The translations under genes were made by a program, and so were the position numbers. Positions 61,116-64,000 of a DNA stretch of 64,000 nucleotides are shown here, in pieces (positions within the stretch are counted from its first letter, which is position 1; every line of letters starts with the position of its first letter). This DNA comes from Mycolicibacterium goodii (lineage in GTDB: Bacteria > Actinomycetota > Actinomycetes > Mycobacteriales > Mycobacteriaceae), in the NCBI RefSeq assembly GCF_022370755.2, contig NZ_CP092364.2:2728001-2792000 (forward strand). Reading direction: 5' to 3'. The notes beneath the pieces are model-generated. The model was not told the origin of the DNA. It was given only the letters and a program-made list of their open reading frames with translations, and searched no databases.

Positions 61116-61870
61116 GTGTCTCTCCTGAAGAGGTTGCCGCGCATGGTGATCCGGTCACCACGCATCCGGATGTATTCGAGGTCGACGGGTCTGCCGTCGT
61201 CGAGGCTGGTGAGACGCTCGGCCATCAGCAACGCGGAGCCGTTGGGCACTTGCAGGGTGGCCGCCGAGTGCGGGTCGGCCGAGACGGCCTCCAACGCGAG
61301 CGTCGCACCGCCGAGGCGCTGTCCGCTGACCCGTTCGATCAGCGTGAAGATGTCGTTGGTCTCCAGGTCGTAACCGATGACCTGTTCGCCGATATCCGGC
61401 ACCAGGTAGGTCAGGTCGAGCGACAGCGGCAGGTCACCGAGGTAGCGGAGCCGCTCGACGAAGACGACCTCGGCCCCTGGTTCGAGGCCCAGCTTTCGCG
61501 CCACCGCAGGCGGGGCGGCGGGCCGGAGTGCGGCGCGCACCTCGTTGTGGACCTCGCCGTAGTCCTTGAAGGTTTCTTTCAGACCGACGAGCGCGTCGAG
61601 CCCGTGGTCGAACTTGCGGACGGCCACATGGGTGCCGACCTTGGTGCCGCGCTCGATCAGTCCTTCGTGCTTGAGCACGGCGAGCGCTTCACGAACGGTG
61701 TTGCGGGAGACGAAGAACTCGGCGGCCAGCTCGGTCTCCGACGGCAGACCCTGCTCGTATGCGCCTTCGTAGATCTGATGGCGCAGGACGTCGGCCACCT
61801 GGCGGGCCTGGTCGGCGCGAGGACGGCGGATCGGTGAGACGGCGGGGGTATCGGGCTGCGACACGCCCAT
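61112..61870 (-). CDS. GntR/HutC-family transcriptional regulator with UTRA domain
   Basis: The likely local regulator of the accessory operon, which it leads. The N-terminal winged helix (ADVLRHQIYEGAYEQGLPSETELAAEFFVSRNTVREALAVLKHEGLI-like, residues about 25-75) is followed by a UTRA effector domain (VERLRYLGDLPLSLDLTYL; EAVSADPHSAATLQVPNGSALLMAERL). Start choice is open: ATG at 61870 or GTG at 61873; but TACCGT at 61877-61872 is 7 nt before the in-frame GTG at 61864, so a leaderless start there (250 residues) is also plausible. It overlaps the ferredoxin gene by 4 nt. Autoregulation through an operator in the upstream 340 nt is expected for the family. Confidence 0.9.
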   Translation of the reverse strand: MGVSQPDTPAVSPIRRPRADQARQVADVLRHQIYEGAYEQGLPSETELAAEFFVSRNTVREALAVLKHEGLIERGTKVGTHVAVRKFDHGLDALVGLKETFKDYGEVHNEVRAALRPAAPPAVARKLGLEPGAEVVFVERLRYLGDLPLSLDLTYLVPDIGEQVIGYDLETNDIFTLIERVSGQRLGGATLALEAVSADPHSAATLQVPNGSALLMAERLTSLDDGRPVDLEYIRMRGDRITMRGNLFRRDT

Positions 61871-61871
61871 C

Positions 61872-61877
61872 ACGGTA
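61872..61877 (-). promoter_or_regulatory. Candidate -10 box (TACCGT) of the GntR-led operon
   Basis: TACCGT on the minus strand lies 7 nt before GTG 61864, in frame with the GntR gene. If used, the mRNA is leaderless and begins at that codon. Confidence 0.35.
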
Positions 61878-62173
61878 AATGCGGATTTCGTGCCCTTGTG
61901 CGCGGCGAGTTGAGCTCATCGGCGGGCCGTCGGATTGCGCCGCCCCGATGGTGCGCTCACCTGGTCGAACCGCCCGCAACCCCGGGCATTGCGCCACCTG
62001 GGTGGCGGCGAGAAATTTTCAATCGGGCTGAGAATAAATGTCCGCCGACACGCACGGCGGTGAGCGGGATCCTCACAGCTGCGACAAAATCGTGGCCCGG
62101 CCGCAGGATCGGGCGACGGTGCGCATGGTCAGAATGGGGCGAAAACGGTTGTGAGGCATCGCCGCCGACGCGA
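61878..62173. other. Regulatory gap between nusB and the GntR-led operon
   Basis: About 300 nt without a convincing gene. It contains an AT-rich patch (about 62011-62039, with TATTCT on the minus strand), a 16-bp palindrome at 61992-62007 and a 5-bp hairpin (GCCCG/CGGGC, 61972-61987). A 136-codon frame on the plus strand runs into nusB antisense and has no coding features. Confidence 0.5.
61992..62007. promoter_or_regulatory. Palindrome CGCCACC-TG-GGTGGCG, possible operator
   Basis: Two perfect 7-nt arms around TG, about 120 nt upstream of the GntR gene and just beside an AT-rich patch with a possible -10 (TATTCT). It is a candidate binding site for the encoded GntR regulator. Confidence 0.35.
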
Positions 62174-62206
62174 CGGCGTCGCAGATCCGCATTGTCTGCG
62201 ACGCCG
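62174..62206 (-). terminator. Hairpin terminator after nusB
   Basis: CGGCGTCGCAGA and TCTGCGACGCCG form a perfect 12-bp stem around a 9-nt loop, 11 nt past the nusB stop. No U tract follows. Confidence 0.65.
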
Positions 62207-62216
62207 CGCACGACGA

Positions 62217-62699
62217 TCAGCCCTCGTGCGATCCGCTCCGCCGGACGGCCTGCGAGGCCGCTCGTATCTGCGGCGTCACGAGCATCACCTGCCCCAGCAC
62301 GCCGTTGACGAATCCCGGCGATTCGTCGGTGGAGAGCTCCTTGGCGAGCTCGACGGCCTCATCGACGGCGACCGGCTCCGGCACGTCGTCGGCGTGCAGC
62401 AACTCCCACACCGCGACGCGCAGGATCGCCCGGTCCACGGCGGGCAGGCGCTCGAGCGTCCAGCCCTGCAGATGGGCCGAGATCAGGTCGTCGATGTGGG
62501 CGGCGTGTTCGGTGACCCCGCGGGCCACCGTCACCGTATAGGGATTGAGCGGCGCGACGTCGTCCTGGTCCTCGGCGAGCGCGGCACGCGAATCGGCCAC
62601 GGCCTCCGGGGTCAGACTGCGCGCCTCGGCCTCGAACAGCAGGTCGACAGCGCGTTTGCGGGCCTGGTGACGGCCCCGGTCACCACGACGGTCAGGCAT
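62217..62699 (-). CDS. nusB: Transcription antitermination factor NusB
   Basis: Part of the rRNA antitermination complex, where it binds boxA RNA with NusE. The 160-residue helical protein opens [25 protein letters not shown], an Arg-rich RNA-binding start, and has [37 protein letters not shown], the family signature, near the C-terminus. It overlaps efp by 8 nt and is the last gene of pepQ-efp-nusB, ending in a hairpin. Confidence 0.96.
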   Translation of the reverse strand: MPDRRGDRGRHQARKRAVDLLFEAEARSLTPEAVADSRAALAEDQDDVAPLNPYTVTVARGVTEHAAHIDDLISAHLQGWTLERLPAVDRAILRVAVWELLHADDVPEPVAVDEAVELAKELSTDESPGFVNGVLGQVMLVTPQIRAASQAVRRSGSHEG

Positions 62700-63255
62700 T
62701 CACCCGGCCCAGGTAGCTGCCGTCGCGGGTGTCGACCTTGAGCCGGTCGCCGGTGTTGATGAACAGCGGCACCTGGATCTCGGCACCGGTCTCGACGGTG
62801 GCCGGCTTGGTGCCCGCGCTGGACCGGTCGCCCTGCAGACCCGGCTCGGTGTGGGTGACCTCGAGCTCGACCGACACCGGGAGCTCCAGGTACAGCGGGT
62901 TGCCGTCGTGGAACGCGATCTGCACCGGCATGCTCTCCAGCAGGAAGTTGGCGGCGTTGCCGACCAGCGATTCGGGCAGCGGGTGCTGCTCGAAGTCCTC
63001 GGAGTCCATGAACACGAAATCGCTGCCGTCGCGGTAGAGGTAGGTGGCGTCGCGGCGGTCCACGGTCGCGGTCTCGACCTTCACACCGGCGTTGTAGGTC
63101 TTGTCGACCACCTTGCCGGATACCACGTTCTTGAGCTTCGTCCGCACGAACGCAGGGCCCTTACCCGGCTTGACGTGCTGAAATTCGACGATCTGCCACA
63201 GTTGCCCGTCGATCTGGAGGACGAGTCCGTTCTTGAAGTCGGCAGTCGATGCCAT
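62692..63255 (-). CDS. efp: Elongation factor P
   Basis: Relieves ribosome stalling at consecutive prolines. The 187-residue protein has the KOW-like first domain with [19 protein letters not shown]; the loop lysine of PGKG is the residue that is modified in many bacteria. Domains II and III follow, with the C-terminal signature [24 protein letters not shown]. The ATG at 63255 gives the standard start [11 protein letters not shown], with AGGAG 10 nt upstream. The frame is open further upstream only through pepQ antisense-like sequence. It is 25 nt after the pepQ stop. Confidence 0.97.
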   Translation of the reverse strand: MASTADFKNGLVLQIDGQLWQIVEFQHVKPGKGPAFVRTKLKNVVSGKVVDKTYNAGVKVETATVDRRDATYLYRDGSDFVFMDSEDFEQHPLPESLVGNAANFLLESMPVQIAFHDGNPLYLELPVSVELEVTHTEPGLQGDRSSAGTKPATVETGAEIQVPLFINTGDRLKVDTRDGSYLGRVNA

Positions 63256-63280
63256 GGTCGGTGCAGCTCCTAGCTTTCGG

Positions 63281-64000
63281 TCACACGATGGCCAGTTCCT
63301 TGGGGAACCGGGTAAGCAGTTCAGGTGCGGCGTCGCTGATGTTGTGTGTGAGTTTGTCCACGACACCCTCGGCGCTTTCACCGCCGGGCACCACCAGTGT
63401 GTCCTCGATCCGGACACCGCCGCGGCCCGGCAGGTACACACCAGGCTCCACGGTCACCGCGGAGCCAGCAAGCAGTGTACCGGCGGCGGCGGAGTTCAGT
63501 CCCGGCGCTTCGTGGATCTGCAGTCCGACGCCGTGGCCGAGTCCGTGGTTGAAGTTGTCGCCGTATCCGGCGTCGATGATCACCTGGCGCGAGGCGGCAT
63601 CGACCGCCTTGAGCTCGACCCCGGCGGCCAGGGCGGCGCGACCCGCGGCCTGAGACGTCGCGACCAGCTCGTACAGGTCGAGCTGCCACTGCTCGGCCCG
63701 TCCCAGGATGAACGTCCGCGTCATGTCCGAGTGGTATCCAGACACCAGCGCGCCGAAATCGATCTTGACGAAGTCACCGACCGCGAGGACGGCGTCGGTG
63801 GGCCGGTGGTGCGGTATCGCCGAGTTCGCGCCGGTCGCCACGATCGTCTCGAAGGACGGACCGTCGGCGCCGTGGTCGAGCATGAGTGACTCCAGATCCC
63901 GTCGGACCTCTTTCTCGGTGCGACCGGGCCGCAGCCCGCCACGTTCCAGCAGGTCCGTCAGTGCGGCGTCGGCGGCCTCGCACGCGAGCCGCAACATCGC
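63281..64000 (-). CDS. pepQ: Xaa-Pro dipeptidase PepQ (M24 family), 5' end outside window
   Basis: A cytoplasmic metallopeptidase that splits dipeptides with a C-terminal proline. Only the C-terminal 240 residues are here, which is the complete pita-bread catalytic domain. Metal ligands are visible: the two Asp in [19 protein letters not shown], the His in [17 protein letters not shown], and the Glu residues in [23 protein letters not shown]. The frame continues past the window end, so the N-terminal creatinase-like domain and the start codon lie outside. Its place before efp and nusB is the mycobacterial order. The link between a proline peptidase and a factor for polyproline translation is suggestive but common operon context only. 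Confidence 0.94.
   Translation of the reverse strand, partial: AMLRLACEAADAALTDLLERGGLRPGRTEKEVRRDLESLMLDHGADGPSFETIVATGANSAIPHHRPTDAVLAVGDFVKIDFGALVSGYHSDMTRTFILGRAEQWQLDLYELVATSQAAGRAALAAGVELKAVDAASRQVIIDAGYGDNFNHGLGHGVGLQIHEAPGLNSAAAGTLLAGSAVTVEPGVYLPGRGGVRIEDTLVVPGGESAEGVVDKLTHNISDAAPELLTRFPKELAIV

Noticed and set aside
61898..62308. 136-codon plus-strand frame in the nusB-GntR gap
   Set aside because: Runs into the antisense of nusB, is rich in Arg/Pro/Ala like other shadows, and has no ribosome binding site.

Overview
The window is high-GC actinobacterial DNA whose gene content and order match a fast-growing mycobacterium (Mycolicibacterium, closest in gene order to what is known of M. 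smegmatis). The evidence is the set of neighbourhoods: pepQ-efp-nusB, pyrR-pyrB-pyrC-carA-carB-pyrF next to mIHF-gmk-rpoZ-coaBC-metK-priA, fmt-rsmB-rpe-ribG, lprG with the P55 efflux pump, ribC-ribA2-ribH, and uvrC-rapZ-yvcK-whiA next to gap-pgk-tpiA-secG. I saw no rRNA, tRNA, CRISPR array, insertion sequence or prophage. Most of the window is core chromosome.

Layout. 1-3 kb: the 3' part of a sugar ABC importer operon (ATPase cut by the window edge, permease) with deoC. 3-6.4 kb: secG and the glycolytic genes tpiA, pgk and gap on the minus strand. 6.5-13.6 kb: a TIGR01777-type epimerase and a SOUL haem-binding protein, then whiA, yvcK, rapZ and uvrC. 13.7-16.1 kb: gamma-glutamyltranspeptidase and a GNAT acetyltransferase (plus strand). 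16.1-23.6 kb: riboflavin genes (a bacterial PH-domain protein, ribH, ribA2, ribC, ribG) with rpe, interrupted by lprG-P55 on the plus strand and a small unlisted 57-codon gene. 23.6-31.2 kb: rsmB, fmt, LemA, a DUF2207 protein, priA and a YhhN membrane protein. 31.1-36.1 kb: an NlhH/LipH-type esterase, a MetNIQ methionine importer and metK. 36.3-38.9 kb: coaBC, rpoZ, gmk and mIHF. 39-40 kb: a long gene-poor stretch with one possible exported Gly/Pro-rich ORF. 40-48.8 kb: the pyrimidine operon, almost every junction a 4-nt overlap, led by pyrR with a recognisable PyrR-binding loop beside its ribosome binding site. 48.9-52.1 kb: three plus-strand genes (methyltransferase, serine hydrolase, FAD monooxygenase). 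52.1-55 kb: a small HTH-like protein and a large AAA/LuxR regulator. 55.1-61.9 kb: an accessory operon, described next. 62-64 kb: nusB, efp and a truncated pepQ.

The most unusual region is 55105-61873, a tightly overlapping minus-strand operon: GntR/UTRA regulator, 2x[4Fe-4S] ferredoxin, substrate-binding lipoprotein with a NosL-like tail, SsuC/TauC-type permease, SsuB/TauB-type ATPase, and a fumarate-reductase/AprA-like flavoprotein fused to about nine HEAT repeats. It looks like a transport-coupled flavoprotein-ferredoxin redox system of unknown substrate.

A second window-wide signal is that many operon-leading genes on both strands have a TANNNT -10 box exactly 6 or 7 nt before the start codon and no Shine-Dalgarno, the signature of leaderless transcripts. 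This fixes several start codons (secG, uvrC, ggt, ribC, lprG, rpe, fmt, the esterase, the methyltransferase and others).
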